Below are positions 1 through 7,372 of a DNA stretch of 18,400 bases, piece by piece. The DNA is from Spirochaetaceae bacterium (lineage in GTDB: Bacteria > Spirochaetota > Spirochaetia > Treponematales > Breznakiellaceae), in assembly GCA_031275595.1 (NCBI GenBank), contig JAISOO010000130.1:1-18400 (forward strand), written 5' to 3'. A program made the position numbers and the translations under genes. Every line of letters starts with the position of its first letter. Position 1 is the first letter of the stretch. Below the pieces are notes generated by a model. It made no database searches. It had not been told where the DNA came from and saw nothing but the letters and a program-made list of their open reading frames with translations.

Positions 1-87
1 TCCGCCATGGGAGCTAGTAACAGGGGCTTATTTACGCTATAATTTATCATGTTATATCCTTAATTTACGTATGGTTAAAATAGGACC

Positions 88-116
88 TTGACTTGTCTTA
101 TTCTATACCGTAAAGT
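88..116 (+). promoter_or_regulatory. Candidate sigma-70 promoter of the cheY-like gene
   Basis: A -35-like TTGACT at 88-93 is followed after 17 bases by a -10-like TAAAGT at 111-116, about 25 bases before the start codon at 141. The -10 box matches the consensus at 4 of 6 positions. The stretch 1-87 is AT-rich and holds another TATAAT at 38-43 without a clear -35 partner. No gene is visible in 1-140. Confidence 0.35.
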
Positions 117-140
117 ATAAGAAGTAGAGGAGCGTACCGC

Positions 141-578
141 ATGATAGCAAAGAGTGATATGCCCAGCATCAATGAGAAGCCGCCGGAGGGTATCAAACCG
201 GAAGGCGGTTCTTACCGGGTTCTTGTAGTCGATGATTCCATGTTTATCGCAAAACAACTTGGTCAAATTTTTACTTCCGAGGGTTTTGAAGTTGCGGGTA
301 CCGCCGCTGATGGGGCTCAGGGAGTAGAAAAGTACAAAGAGCTGTATCCAAATATCGATTTGGTAACCATGGACATCACGATGCCGGTAATGGACGGTGT
401 TTCGGCTTTAGAAAAAATATTGGAATTTGACAAAAACGCGACCGTTATTATGGTCAGCGCCCTGGGGAAAGAGGACGTGGTAAAAAAATCCCTCCTGATG
501 GGAGCCAAAAGCTATATTGTCAAACCCTTGGACCGAAAAAAAGTCTTGGAGCGGGTTGTTTCCGTCCTAAAACGGTAA
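141..578 (+). CDS. cheY: CheY-type single-domain response regulator
   Basis: 145-residue receiver-only protein, expected to be phosphorylated on an aspartate by a histidine kinase (in chemotaxis, CheA) and to act in the cytoplasm, at the flagellar switch if it is the chemotaxis CheY. The acidic pair is D31-D32, the phospho-acceptor is D78 in TMDITMPVMDG, the switch serine is S106 and the conserved lysine K128 sits in VKPL. Y125, three residues before K128, corresponds to the E. coli CheY switch tyrosine Y106. About 24 residues precede the receiver fold, which I associate with treponemal CheY proteins. No output domain follows. The start is supported by AGAGGAG at 126-132, eight bases before the ATG. 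No cheA, cheW or cheX lies beside it, so it is an orphan here; a different CheY-like adaptor role is possible. Confidence 0.88.
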   Translation: MIAKSDMPSINEKPPEGIKPEGGSYRVLVVDDSMFIAKQLGQIFTSEGFEVAGTAADGAQGVEKYKELYPNIDLVTMDITMPVMDGVSALEKILEFDKNATVIMVSALGKEDVVKKSLLMGAKSYIVKPLDRKKVLERVVSVLKR

Positions 579-620
579 GGTTTTGGCGTTATACATGCTT
601 TTTACCGGATAGGGCCGGTT

Positions 621-736
621 GAGGCTGTTTCAAAATCCTGTTGTCTGTCGGAGGACCTTCGATTGACAGGAAAAGCGGGCTCATGTCCGCTTTTTTCAAA
701 GCCGGGTTCAACCCCCCCTTGAGTTTTAAACCCGGT
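621..736 (+). repeat. Diverged copy of a multi-hairpin intergenic element (copy 3)
   Basis: This copy shares anchors, in the same order, with the element at 11896-12010: a GAGGCT start, CAAAA, CCTT.GATT, then GAAAAGCGGGCT (670-681) and CCGCTTTTTTCA (687-698). A further hairpin follows, with arms CCGGGTT (702-708) and AACCCGG (729-735). The first part (621-669) does not fold as cleanly as in the other copies. The element occupies much of the 314-base spacer between cheY and the flavodiiron gene. It is a weaker match than the other two copies. Confidence 0.55.
671..696 (+). terminator. Likely intrinsic terminator downstream of cheY
   Basis: Arms AAAAGCGGGC (671-680) and GTCCGCTTTT (685-694) form a 10-bp stem with one G-U pair and a TCAT loop, ending in six T residues (691-696). 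It lies about 95 bases after the cheY stop. The same hairpin is the conserved middle part of the repeat element, so the repeat may supply the terminator. Confidence 0.5.
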
Positions 737-760
737 TCTGTCAATGACGAATATGACATG

Positions 761-795
761 GGCTGGTTCCAAAATCGGTTGTTTGGTAACCAGCC
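761..795. repeat. Strong inverted repeat upstream of the flavodiiron gene
   Basis: GGCTGGTT (761-768) pairs with AACCAGCC (788-795), and CCAAA (769-773) with TTTGG (782-786). This gives a 13-bp stem with one bulged T and a loop of 8 bases. It lies about 100 bases before the start codon at 893 and could sit in the mRNA leader. It has no clear run of T directly after it, so a terminator role is uncertain. Confidence 0.45.
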
Positions 796-892
796 CTTGC
801 GGTTTTTCAGGCTACAAGCCTTGCAAAACAATCCTTTTCCGGAACCAGCCGGTTTCGGGGGAAGGTTTCAGGCATTTTTTTATTAGAGGGCT

Positions 893-2107
893 ATGAAAGC
901 GTATTCTATTTCTGATTTTATCTACGGGCTGCATGCGGATATTGAAACCACCGACCTGTTCGAGGGAATTTGGCCTATTCCCCATGGGGTTTCCCTTAAT
1001 TCTTATGTGATTAAAGGGGAAAAAATCGCTCTGATCGATCTTTTCCGGGACTGGTCCGATGCGTCGGGCCAGGTGGAAAAGGCCCTTGCCTCTGTCGGTC
1101 TTAACTTTGGTTCCATAGATTACCTTATTCTCAATCACCTTGAACCGGATCATACCGGGTGGCTTCGGGAATTCCGGAAAAAGAACCCCCGGGCGGAGAT
1201 CCTCGCCACCGCCAAAGGGATGAACCTGGTAAAATCTTTCTTCCATATCGACCAGGGGCTGCGGGCGGTAAAAGACGGGGACACCCTGGATCTGGGGGAG
1301 GGAAAGATCCTCACCTTTTTTGAAACCCCCAATATCCATTGGCCCGAAACCATGGTTACCTGGGAACCCCTTTCGGGGACGGTGTTTTCCTGTGATGCCT
1401 TTGGATCCTTCGGGGCCCTGGGGGATAAGCTCTTTGACGACGAATTTACCCCGGAAGAGCTGGCCTTTTTTGAAAAAGAAACCCTCCGGTATTACGCCAA
1501 TATCGTTTCTTCCTTTTCGGTTTTTGTGGAGCGGGGGATACAAAAACTCGCCGGCCTCCCCGTGAAGGTGGTGGCCCCCAGCCACGGCATGGTGTGGCGG
1601 AAAAATCCCCAAACCATTATCAACCGGTATCTTCAGTACGCCTCCTATGCCAAGGGGCCGGCGGAAAAGGAAATTGCCGTGATTTGGGGCTCCATGTACG
1701 GCAATACCAAACAGGGGCTGGACGCGGTTATCCGGGGCATCGAGAGCCAGGGAATTCCCTACTCCATGCACCGGGTCCCCGATGAAAACGTATCCTGGGT
1801 GCTGGCGGATGCCTACAAAAGCGCCGGCCTGGTCCTGGCCATGCCCACCTACGAATACGCCATGTTTCCCCCCATGGCCTATGTCCTGGATATTTTCCGT
1901 CGGAAGCATATCTACGGAAAAACCGTCCTCCGGATCGGCTCCTGGGGCTGGGTCGGGGGCGCAAAAAAGGAATACGAGGCGGCTCTTGAAGGGCTTAAAT
2001 GGACCTGCTGCGATGCCCTGGAATGGGCCGGCGCCCCCGCAGCCGGGGACCTCGCGGCCCTGGAAGAGGCGGGAAAAAAACTGGCCCGCGCCATCAAAGC
2101 GGGCTGA
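893..2107 (+). CDS. fprA: Flavodiiron protein (A-type flavoprotein; O2/NO reductase)
   Basis: 404 residues, the usual length of a two-domain flavodiiron protein. These cytoplasmic enzymes reduce O2 to water and/or NO to N2O, taking electrons from rubredoxin or a similar donor, and protect anaerobes. The N-terminal metallo-beta-lactamase-like half carries the di-iron ligands: H82, E84, D86 and H87 in HLEPDH, H149 in NIHWPE, D168 in SCDAFGS and H231 in PSHGMVW. The C-terminal flavodoxin half begins near residue 260, with the FMN phosphate loop GSMYGNT (266-272). No rubredoxin or flavin reductase domain is fused, so electrons must come from a separate protein not seen here. AGAGGG (885-890) lies only two bases before the ATG, an unusually short spacing. 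All ligands are present, so it should be active; O2 versus NO preference cannot be read from sequence. Confidence 0.93.
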   Translation: MKAYSISDFIYGLHADIETTDLFEGIWPIPHGVSLNSYVIKGEKIALIDLFRDWSDASGQVEKALASVGLNFGSIDYLILNHLEPDHTGWLREFRKKNPRAEILATAKGMNLVKSFFHIDQGLRAVKDGDTLDLGEGKILTFFETPNIHWPETMVTWEPLSGTVFSCDAFGSFGALGDKLFDDEFTPEELAFFEKETLRYYANIVSSFSVFVERGIQKLAGLPVKVVAPSHGMVWRKNPQTIINRYLQYASYAKGPAEKEIAVIWGSMYGNTKQGLDAVIRGIESQGIPYSMHRVPDENVSWVLADAYKSAGLVLAMPTYEYAMFPPMAYVLDIFRRKHIYGKTVLRIGSWGWVGGAKKEYEAALEGLKWTCCDALEWAGAPAAGDLAALEEAGKKLARAIKAG

Positions 2108-2149
2108 TACCCTGGGCAGGAGGGGAGCCGGGGGTTCCGTATTTCCGGT

Positions 2150-2165
2150 TTGCGCTGAAGCGCAA
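2150..2165. repeat. Short perfect hairpin between convergent genes
   Basis: TTGCGC (2150-2155), tetraloop TGAA and GCGCAA (2160-2165) form a perfect 6-bp stem in the 99-base gap between the converging flavodiiron and phosphoesterase genes. No T tract follows on either strand, so it is not a typical intrinsic terminator. Confidence 0.35.
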
Positions 2166-2206
2166 CAAACGGTGAGGGTAAAAGCAAATGACGGCCCCGG
2201 TTAATC

Positions 2207-2980
2207 TCACCACAACCCGAATTTTACCATCCGTTCCATGGTATCCCCCATATCGTATTCGACTCCCTTGAACTGCCAGAGGCCGCTTTTTAAGTCAAAA
2301 AGGGCATACCGGGCAACCGCGTGAAACCGCCGGTCCCAGGAAGGAGCCTCGTCCGCGTTCCGGGGAAAACCGACGCTTCCGGGATTGAGGAGAAACCGCG
2401 TCCCCCGGCGGTCGGTTTCCACCATCGCCTCCGGGGGGCCGTAACGGCCGGTACACGGCCCCTTCGCCTCGCCGGTATGCTGCATAAAGACCGAGGGAAG
2501 ATGGGTATGACCGAAAAAACAACGGGAAAAGGCCGCCTGCCGAAAGGCTATTTCCGCGTCAATTTCGGAGAGGATATAGCTCCAGACAGGGTCCTCCGGC
2601 CCCCCATGGGAGAGGAGGAGCGGCTCCGGGGTATCCCGATCTCCGGGGGACACTCCCCGGTATTCAAGCCGGGGCTGAAGCCGGGAAAGATAGGCCTTGT
2701 TCGCCGCCGTAAGGACCGAAAGGGTCCATCGGAGAGATTTTTTTGCGTGGAAAGAAAAGGACTTGGCATTAATGACCTTTCCCGCGGCAAGATCGTGGTT
2801 GCCTCCCAGGATAAGGGCCGAAACTTCCGCGGCAAGTTCCACACATTCGTTGGGATCCGGGCCGTATCCCACCAGATCCCCCAGGCAGAGGATAAGGTCC
2901 CGATCTTCCCTGGTCCGGTTCAGGACGGCGGTAAAGGCGGCCAAATTGGCATGCACATCGGAAATTACCAAAATTCGCAT
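2207..2980 (-). CDS. Calcineurin-like metallophosphoesterase
   Basis: 257-residue cytoplasmic protein of the YfcE/MJ0936-like phosphoesterase group, which use two metal ions to hydrolyse phosphodiesters or phosphomonoesters. The full motif set is visible: D8 and H10 in SDVHAN, D35 in GDLVGYG, N61 and H62 in GGNHD, H125 in LSHGG, and H158 and H160 in GHTH. LNPGSVGFPR follows at 198-207, typical of the YfcE-like branch. There is no signal peptide or membrane segment. It converges with the flavodiiron gene and stands apart from other minus-strand genes. No good ribosome-binding site precedes the ATG. The physiological substrate is unknown and cannot be inferred from context. Confidence 0.88.
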   Translation of the reverse strand: MRILVISDVHANLAAFTAVLNRTREDRDLILCLGDLVGYGPDPNECVELAAEVSALILGGNHDLAAGKVINAKSFSFHAKKSLRWTLSVLTAANKAYLSRLQPRLEYRGVSPGDRDTPEPLLLSHGGPEDPVWSYILSEIDAEIAFRQAAFSRCFFGHTHLPSVFMQHTGEAKGPCTGRYGPPEAMVETDRRGTRFLLNPGSVGFPRNADEAPSWDRRFHAVARYALFDLKSGLWQFKGVEYDMGDTMERMVKFGLW

Positions 2981-2996
2981 TACACCGGTCTTGAGC

Positions 2997-3031
2997 AGCT
3001 TCCCAAAACTTCAGTCTTCAGAAGTTTTCCC
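2997..3031. repeat. Hairpin related to the dispersed element, just upstream of the phosphoesterase start
   Basis: AAAACTTC (3005-3012) pairs with GAAGTTTT (3021-3028). The left arm with its flank, GCTTCCCAAAACTTCAG, closely matches the outer hairpin of the element copy at 8634-8710. It lies about 20 bases from the phosphoesterase start codon, so it is probably in that gene's leader or promoter region. Confidence 0.45.
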
Positions 3032-3097
3032 ACCCCGCGGAGAAAATTGCCTCCTGGTAATTGTTTATACCACCAGGAACGATCGATTTCCGCGGAA

Positions 3098-3178
3098 GAA
3101 CCTCCGGAACCCCAACCGGGATTTCCAGAGGTTCCTTCTTATTATACTATATATAATAGGGAGGGTTCTGGGAACCCT
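3098..3178. promoter_or_regulatory. Cluster of inverted repeats and an AT-rich palindrome between divergent genes
   Basis: The 291-base divergent spacer (2981-3271) carries three nested symmetric motifs here. First, an imperfect hairpin with arms GAACCTC (3098-3104) and GAGGTTC (3128-3134). Second, an AT-rich palindrome TATTATA-CTATA-TATAATA (3140-3158) giving a TATAAT box on both strands. Third, a perfect AGGGTTC-TGG-GAACCCT hairpin (3162-3178). The palindrome could serve divergent promoters or be an operator, but no good -35 box is at the right distance on either strand. A CCTGGT...ACCAGG pair also lies at 3053-3077. Confidence 0.35.
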
Positions 3179-3271
3179 AAAAACCGGCCGGGCAATGTTG
3201 ACCCGGTTGGTTCTGAAACAGCCCCACGGTACTATACTTTAAGGGCGGGACGGATTTTTTCAGGATATAAA

Positions 3272-3859
3272 ATGAAAAAGAAAAAACAATCGCTGCTGGA
3301 ACAGGTCTTCCAGGATTTTCTCCCGGACATTTGGACCCTTCTTTCGGAGACCACCCTGTTTTTAAGCAGAACCAAGGAATTCTATCTCTATGAAAATCAA
3401 TTACGGACATGGCGGGCAAGCCTCCAGGCGAAACGAAAAAGCCCGGAAGAGATCGGTAAAATTCGCCGGGAAATAACGGAACTGCGGAAGCATCTCCGGC
3501 TTGAGGGCTATGACCTGAGTTTGGGGAAACAGAATCTGATCTTTGAAGGTTTTAAAAACGATGCCGCTTTGGGAGAAGGATTCAGGCGGGTGGTCCTGTT
3601 TTTTACCGCCGAGGATATCTATTGGCTCGCCGGGGAAGATAACCATATTACCCTGGCGGAATTTCTGGAACGCCGCATCTACGAAGAACATCAGGGGAGG
3701 CAAATTCGGTACAAACACTACCTCTGGTACCGCCGGCGGGGGACGGATCTGATCCTTGCGGGCTCCGATACGGAAACGAAAGAAGATTTTGAGCGGCTCA
3801 AGGCCATGGGAGAAGCCAACAGCCTCCTGTTTTTGAGCAGACTAAAAAACCTCAAGTAG
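3272..3859 (+). CDS. Hypothetical protein, 195 residues
   Basis: I do not recognise this family. The open frame extends far upstream, but that part is antisense to the phosphoesterase gene. The ATG at 3272 is chosen because AGGA (3262-3265) precedes it by six bases and the product begins with a credible MKKKKQSLLEQ. The protein is soluble-looking and highly charged, with no signal peptide, membrane segment or cysteine motif. It starts with a lysine run, has a helical, probably coiled-coil stretch at about 45-75 (rich in K, R and E), and an aromatic, basic segment near 135-155 (YEEHQGRQIRYKHYLWYRRR). It is monocistronic and converges with ilvB across 23 bases. Codon use resembles its neighbours, so it is probably a real gene, perhaps lineage-specific. 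Confidence 0.72.
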   Translation: MKKKKQSLLEQVFQDFLPDIWTLLSETTLFLSRTKEFYLYENQLRTWRASLQAKRKSPEEIGKIRREITELRKHLRLEGYDLSLGKQNLIFEGFKNDAALGEGFRRVVLFFTAEDIYWLAGEDNHITLAEFLERRIYEEHQGRQIRYKHYLWYRRRGTDLILAGSDTETKEDFERLKAMGEANSLLFLSRLKNLK

Positions 3860-3881
3860 GACGGGTTTAAAGCGGCCGTCC
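3859..3881. terminator. Possible terminator between convergent genes
   Basis: GGACGG (3859-3864) pairs with CCGTCC (3876-3881) around an 11-base loop. It fills the gap between the stops of the hypothetical gene and ilvB. A T-rich run is only loosely placed on either side, so it is a weak candidate. Confidence 0.35.
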
Positions 3882-3882
3882 C

Positions 3883-5625
3883 CTACAAAATTTGTTCGTC
3901 AATGGGTTTTCCCCCGGGAACCATGGGCAGGACCTTTTCATCCTGGTCGATGTGGGCGTCAATCAGCGCCGCCCTGCCCTGGGCCAGTTCCCCCAAGGCC
4001 CTGTCCAGAACCGCCCGGAAGGCGTCCTCATTACCGGCCCGGTAGCCTGAAATCCCGTAGGCCTCGGCGAGCTTAACGAAATCCGGATACCGGTCCAGGG
4101 TGGTCTCCGCGTAACGTTCCCCGTAAAAAAGGGTCTGCCACTGCCGGACCATCCCCAGGGTACGGTTGTTGAAGATCAGGATCAGGATGGGGATCCCATA
4201 GGTGGTGAGGGTTGCCATTTCGGCGCAGTTCATCCTGAAGGAACCGTCCCCGGTAAAAAGCGCCGCAAGCCGTTTGGGGTTGGCGATCTTGGCCCCCAGG
4301 ATTGCCCCCAGACCGAAACCCATGGTCCCCAAGCCCCCGGAGGTCAGGAAGGAACGGGGCCTGGAGAAGGGGTAGAACTGGGCGGCCCATATCTGGTGCT
4401 GCCCCACATCGGTGGCCACGATGGCGTCCTGCCCCAGGGCCTTGGCGGCCTCCTCGATAATGAACCGGGGGTGGAGGCTGGTTTTCCGGTGATGGGCCGC
4501 GGGGGTCTTGGATTTCCACTTTTCTATTTCCCCGTTCCATTCGGTTTCCGTCCGTTCCGGGAGCTTTTTCAGGATCTTCCCCATGATTTCCCTGATGTCC
4601 CCCACCACCGAGACCTCCGTGGGGATGTTCTTGTTGATCTCCGCGGGGTCGATGTCCAGGTGCAGGACCTTGGCCCCGGCGGCGAATTTATCCGGCCTGC
4701 TGGTTACCCGGTCGGAGAAACGGGCGCCGACGGCCACCAGGAGGTCCGCCTTTTGCACCGCCTTGTTGGAGGCCACGGTGCCGTGCATCCCGATGAGTCC
4801 CGTACAGAGCCGGTGTTCCCGGGGAATGGCCCCGATCCCCATGAGGCTGAGGGCCACCGGGGCGTTGATCCGCTCCGCCAACTGGATGATTTCCCTGGAA
4901 GCCCCGGCGATGTTGACCCCCCCGCCGGCGTAGATCACCGGCCGTTTGGCCCCGCAGAGTACCGCCGCCGCCCGGTCTATGTCCTCCCCGGTGAAGGTGG
5001 GGGTCCCGAAGCGTTCCGCCAGCCGCCGGGCCCGGGCGCCGGTATCGCCGGACCCGGCGGCATCCCGGGCGGGCAGGCGTCCCTTACCCGTCCCGGACTC
5101 CCGGGGGGTCCACTCCCCCGGGGCGGCGGTAACATCCTTGGGTATGTCGATGAGGACCGGCCCTGGCCGGCCCGAGCGGGCCACGACGAAGGCCTCCCGA
5201 ACCACCTCGGCCAGTTCCCCGACGTCCTTGACGATCCAGTTGTGTTTAACCACGGGCATGGAAATCCCCGTGATGTCCACTTCCTGAAAACTGTCCTTCC
5301 CCAGCAGGGGGACGGCAACGTTCCCGGTGATCGCCACCAGGGGGGAAGAATCCATATAGGCGGTGGCGATCCCCGTGATCAGGTTGGTGGCCCCGGGTCC
5401 TGAAGTGGCGATACAAACCCCCACCTTTCCGGTGGACCGGGCGTAACCATCCGCCGCGTGGGCGGCGTGTTGTTCGTGGCTCACCAGGATATGCCGGAGC
5501 CGGTCCCGGTGTTTGAATAATTCATCATAGATAAATAAAACCGCCCCGCCGGGGAACCCAAATACCGTATCCACCCCCTGTTCAATAAGGGATTCAATTA
5601 AAATGCGGGCGCCAGAGTACAACAT
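3883..5625 (-). CDS. ilvB: Acetolactate synthase large (catalytic) subunit
   Basis: Thiamine-diphosphate enzyme that condenses two pyruvates to acetolactate, or pyruvate with 2-oxobutyrate, opening valine and isoleucine synthesis. 580 residues from the chosen ATG. Catalytic glutamate E51 sits in SHEQHAAHAADGYAR. The diphosphate-binding motif runs from GDG (459-461) to NN (486-487), and the active-site MVRQWQ segment is at 492-497. The start is ATG 5625, nine bases after GGAGGAG (minus strand, 5641-5635); a TTG at 5643 overlaps this ribosome site and is rejected. The gene follows ilvD with 19 bases between. The linker between the first and second domains (about 173-208) is unusually long and rich in G, A and R. 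The regulatory subunit gene ilvN does not follow; the next gene is on the other strand. Confidence 0.95.
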   Translation of the reverse strand: MLYSGARILIESLIEQGVDTVFGFPGGAVLFIYDELFKHRDRLRHILVSHEQHAAHAADGYARSTGKVGVCIATSGPGATNLITGIATAYMDSSPLVAITGNVAVPLLGKDSFQEVDITGISMPVVKHNWIVKDVGELAEVVREAFVVARSGRPGPVLIDIPKDVTAAPGEWTPRESGTGKGRLPARDAAGSGDTGARARRLAERFGTPTFTGEDIDRAAAVLCGAKRPVIYAGGGVNIAGASREIIQLAERINAPVALSLMGIGAIPREHRLCTGLIGMHGTVASNKAVQKADLLVAVGARFSDRVTSRPDKFAAGAKVLHLDIDPAEINKNIPTEVSVVGDIREIMGKILKKLPERTETEWNGEIEKWKSKTPAAHHRKTSLHPRFIIEEAAKALGQDAIVATDVGQHQIWAAQFYPFSRPRSFLTSGGLGTMGFGLGAILGAKIANPKRLAALFTGDGSFRMNCAEMATLTTYGIPILILIFNNRTLGMVRQWQTLFYGERYAETTLDRYPDFVKLAEAYGISGYRAGNEDAFRAVLDRALGELAQGRAALIDAHIDQDEKVLPMVPGGKPIDEQIL

Positions 5626-5644
5626 GCTGCTTTTCTCCTCCAAA

Positions 5645-7324
5645 TTAATCGGTGCCGGGCACCTTGAACACCGCTCCGGCGGCGGCGGAACTTACCTGCC
5701 GGGCATACCGGGCAAGGTAGCCGGAACGTACCTTGGGGGGCAGGGGTTTCCAGGCGGCTTTCCGCCGGGCCAGTTCCCCATCGTCCAAGCGCACGTTGAC
5801 GCTCCGGCCCTCAATGTCGATGACGATCCGGTCCCCTTCTTTAAGCAGGGCGATGGGCCCCCCCTCGGCGGCCTCCGGGGAGACGTGTCCTATGGCGGCC
5901 CCCTTGGTCGCCCCGGAGAAGCGGCCGTCGGTGATGAGGGCCACCTTATCGTCCAGCCCCCGGCCCGCCAGGGCGGCGGTGGGGGCGAGCTTTTCCTTCA
6001 TCCCCGGCCCGCCCTTGGGCCCCTCGTAACGGATGACGATCACGTCCCCCGGAACTATCTTCCCGCCCATGATGGCGTCGAAAGCGGTCTCCTCGGAATC
6101 GAAGATCCGGGCCGGACCCTCGTGCTTCAGCATTGCGGGAGCGACGGCGCTCTGTTTGACCACACAGCCCTCCGGGGCGAGGTTCCCCCAGAGGGCGGCG
6201 AGTCCCCCGGTCGCCGAGTAGGGATCCTCTATGGGCCGGATGATTTCGGTATTCCGGTTCTCCGCGCCCGCCAGCGCGTCCCCCAGGACGCCGTATACCG
6301 TCGGGGCCTCCGGGTCGATCAGGTTCTTCTTCGCCAGTTCCGCCAACACCGCGGGGACGCCCCCGGCGGCGTGGAGGTCCTCAATAACCGCGGTTCCCGC
6401 CGGGGCGAGCTTGCAAAGGTTGGGGGTCACCGCGCTGACCCGGTTGAGCAGGTCCAGGCCCAGGCTGAAACCCGCCTCATAGGCTATGGCGGGGAGGTGC
6501 AGGGCGGTATTGGTGGAACAACCCAGGGCCATGTCCAGGGCCAGGGCGTTCATAAAGGCCCCCTCAGTCAAAATGGACCGGGGACGCAGATCCTTCCGCA
6601 AAACCTCCAGGGCTAAAATTCCGGTCTTCTTGGCAAGCCGCTGCCGTTCCGCCATCACCGCGGGGATGGTGCCGTTTCCCGGCAGGGCCATCCCCAGGGC
6701 TTCGGTAACGCAGTTCATGGAATTGGCGGTGAACATCCCCGCACAGGAACCGCAGCCCGGGCAGGCGGCGTCCTCCAGGGCGGCAAGTTCGGCCGCGCTC
6801 ATATTACCCGCCCCCACGGCGCCCACCGCCTCGAACATGGTGGTCAGGGTGATGGGGTTCCGTCCCGCGCCCTTCCGGCGGCCCGCCAGCATGGGCCCTC
6901 CGGAGACAAAAACCGCGGGCAGATTGAGCCGCGCCGCGGCCATGAGCATCCCCGGCACGATCTTGTCGCAGTTGGGGATAAAAATCAGCGCGTCAAAGCC
7001 ATGGGCCATGACCATACATTCAATGGAATCGGCGATAAGCTCCCGGGTCGGAAGGGAGTAACGCATCCCCTCATGCCCCATGGCGATTCCGTCACATACC
7101 CCGATCACCGGGAAGGTTACCGGTACCCCCCCGGCGAGGCGTACCCCGTCGGCGGCGGCCCGGGCCAGGGTGTCCAGATGTACGTGCCCCGGAACGATCT
7201 CGCTCTTCGCCGCGGCAATGCCGATAAGCGGCCGGCTAAACTCCTCGTCAATAAACCCCAACGCTTTAAAAAGAGACCGGTGCGGCGCCCGGGCCGCCCC
7301 CTTATTAACCGCATCACTCCTCAT
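5645..7324 (-). CDS. ilvD: Dihydroxy-acid dehydratase
   Basis: Fe-S enzyme that dehydrates dihydroxy-isovalerate and dihydroxy-methylvalerate to the 2-oxo acids in valine and isoleucine synthesis. 559 residues, close to the usual length. Cysteine C119 in [13 protein letters not shown] and the cluster motif [11 protein letters not shown] (188-198) are present. Near residue 45 it reads VPGHVHL as in E. coli IlvD, where plant/mycobacterial [2Fe-2S] enzymes have a cysteine, so I predict the oxygen-labile [4Fe-4S] type. GAGGAG (minus strand, 7336-7331) lies six bases before the ATG. It is the middle gene of the leuB-ilvD-ilvB operon, 48 bases after leuB. Confidence 0.96.
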   Translation of the reverse strand: MRSDAVNKGAARAPHRSLFKALGFIDEEFSRPLIGIAAAKSEIVPGHVHLDTLARAAADGVRLAGGVPVTFPVIGVCDGIAMGHEGMRYSLPTRELIADSIECMVMAHGFDALIFIPNCDKIVPGMLMAAARLNLPAVFVSGGPMLAGRRKGAGRNPITLTTMFEAVGAVGAGNMSAAELAALEDAACPGCGSCAGMFTANSMNCVTEALGMALPGNGTIPAVMAERQRLAKKTGILALEVLRKDLRPRSILTEGAFMNALALDMALGCSTNTALHLPAIAYEAGFSLGLDLLNRVSAVTPNLCKLAPAGTAVIEDLHAAGGVPAVLAELAKKNLIDPEAPTVYGVLGDALAGAENRNTEIIRPIEDPYSATGGLAALWGNLAPEGCVVKQSAVAPAMLKHEGPARIFDSEETAFDAIMGGKIVPGDVIVIRYEGPKGGPGMKEKLAPTAALAGRGLDDKVALITDGRFSGATKGAAIGHVSPEAAEGGPIALLKEGDRIVIDIEGRSVNVRLDDGELARRKAAWKPLPPKVRSGYLARYARQVSSAAAGAVFKVPGTD

Positions 7325-7372
7325 GTTCCGCTCCTCACGCTCATTCTTTACCCTTCCGGCTGTCTTTGCCGT

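Noticed and set aside
64..116. Sigma-28 flagellar promoter for cheY
   Set aside because: TAAA and CCGTAAA-like words are present but about 28 bases apart rather than about 15; the sigma-70-like pair fits better.
812..1909. Long minus-strand open frame (365 residues) opposite the flavodiiron gene
   Set aside because: The plus strand encodes a complete flavodiiron protein with all di-iron ligands. The antisense product is rich in G, P and H with no recognisable motif, a shadow of GC-rich codons.
2321..3271. Upstream extension of the hypothetical gene's reading frame
   Set aside because: It is antisense to the phosphoesterase with its full motif set, and a ribosome site favours the ATG at 3272.
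4396..5403. Long plus-strand open frames opposite ilvB, and similar ones opposite ilvD (5603-6616) and leuB (7448-8668)
   Set aside because: Low-complexity G/P/R-rich products opposite clear biosynthetic genes; shadows.
5626..5643. TTG start for ilvB at 5643
   Set aside because: The GGAGGAG ribosome site lies inside that extension, nine bases before ATG 5625.
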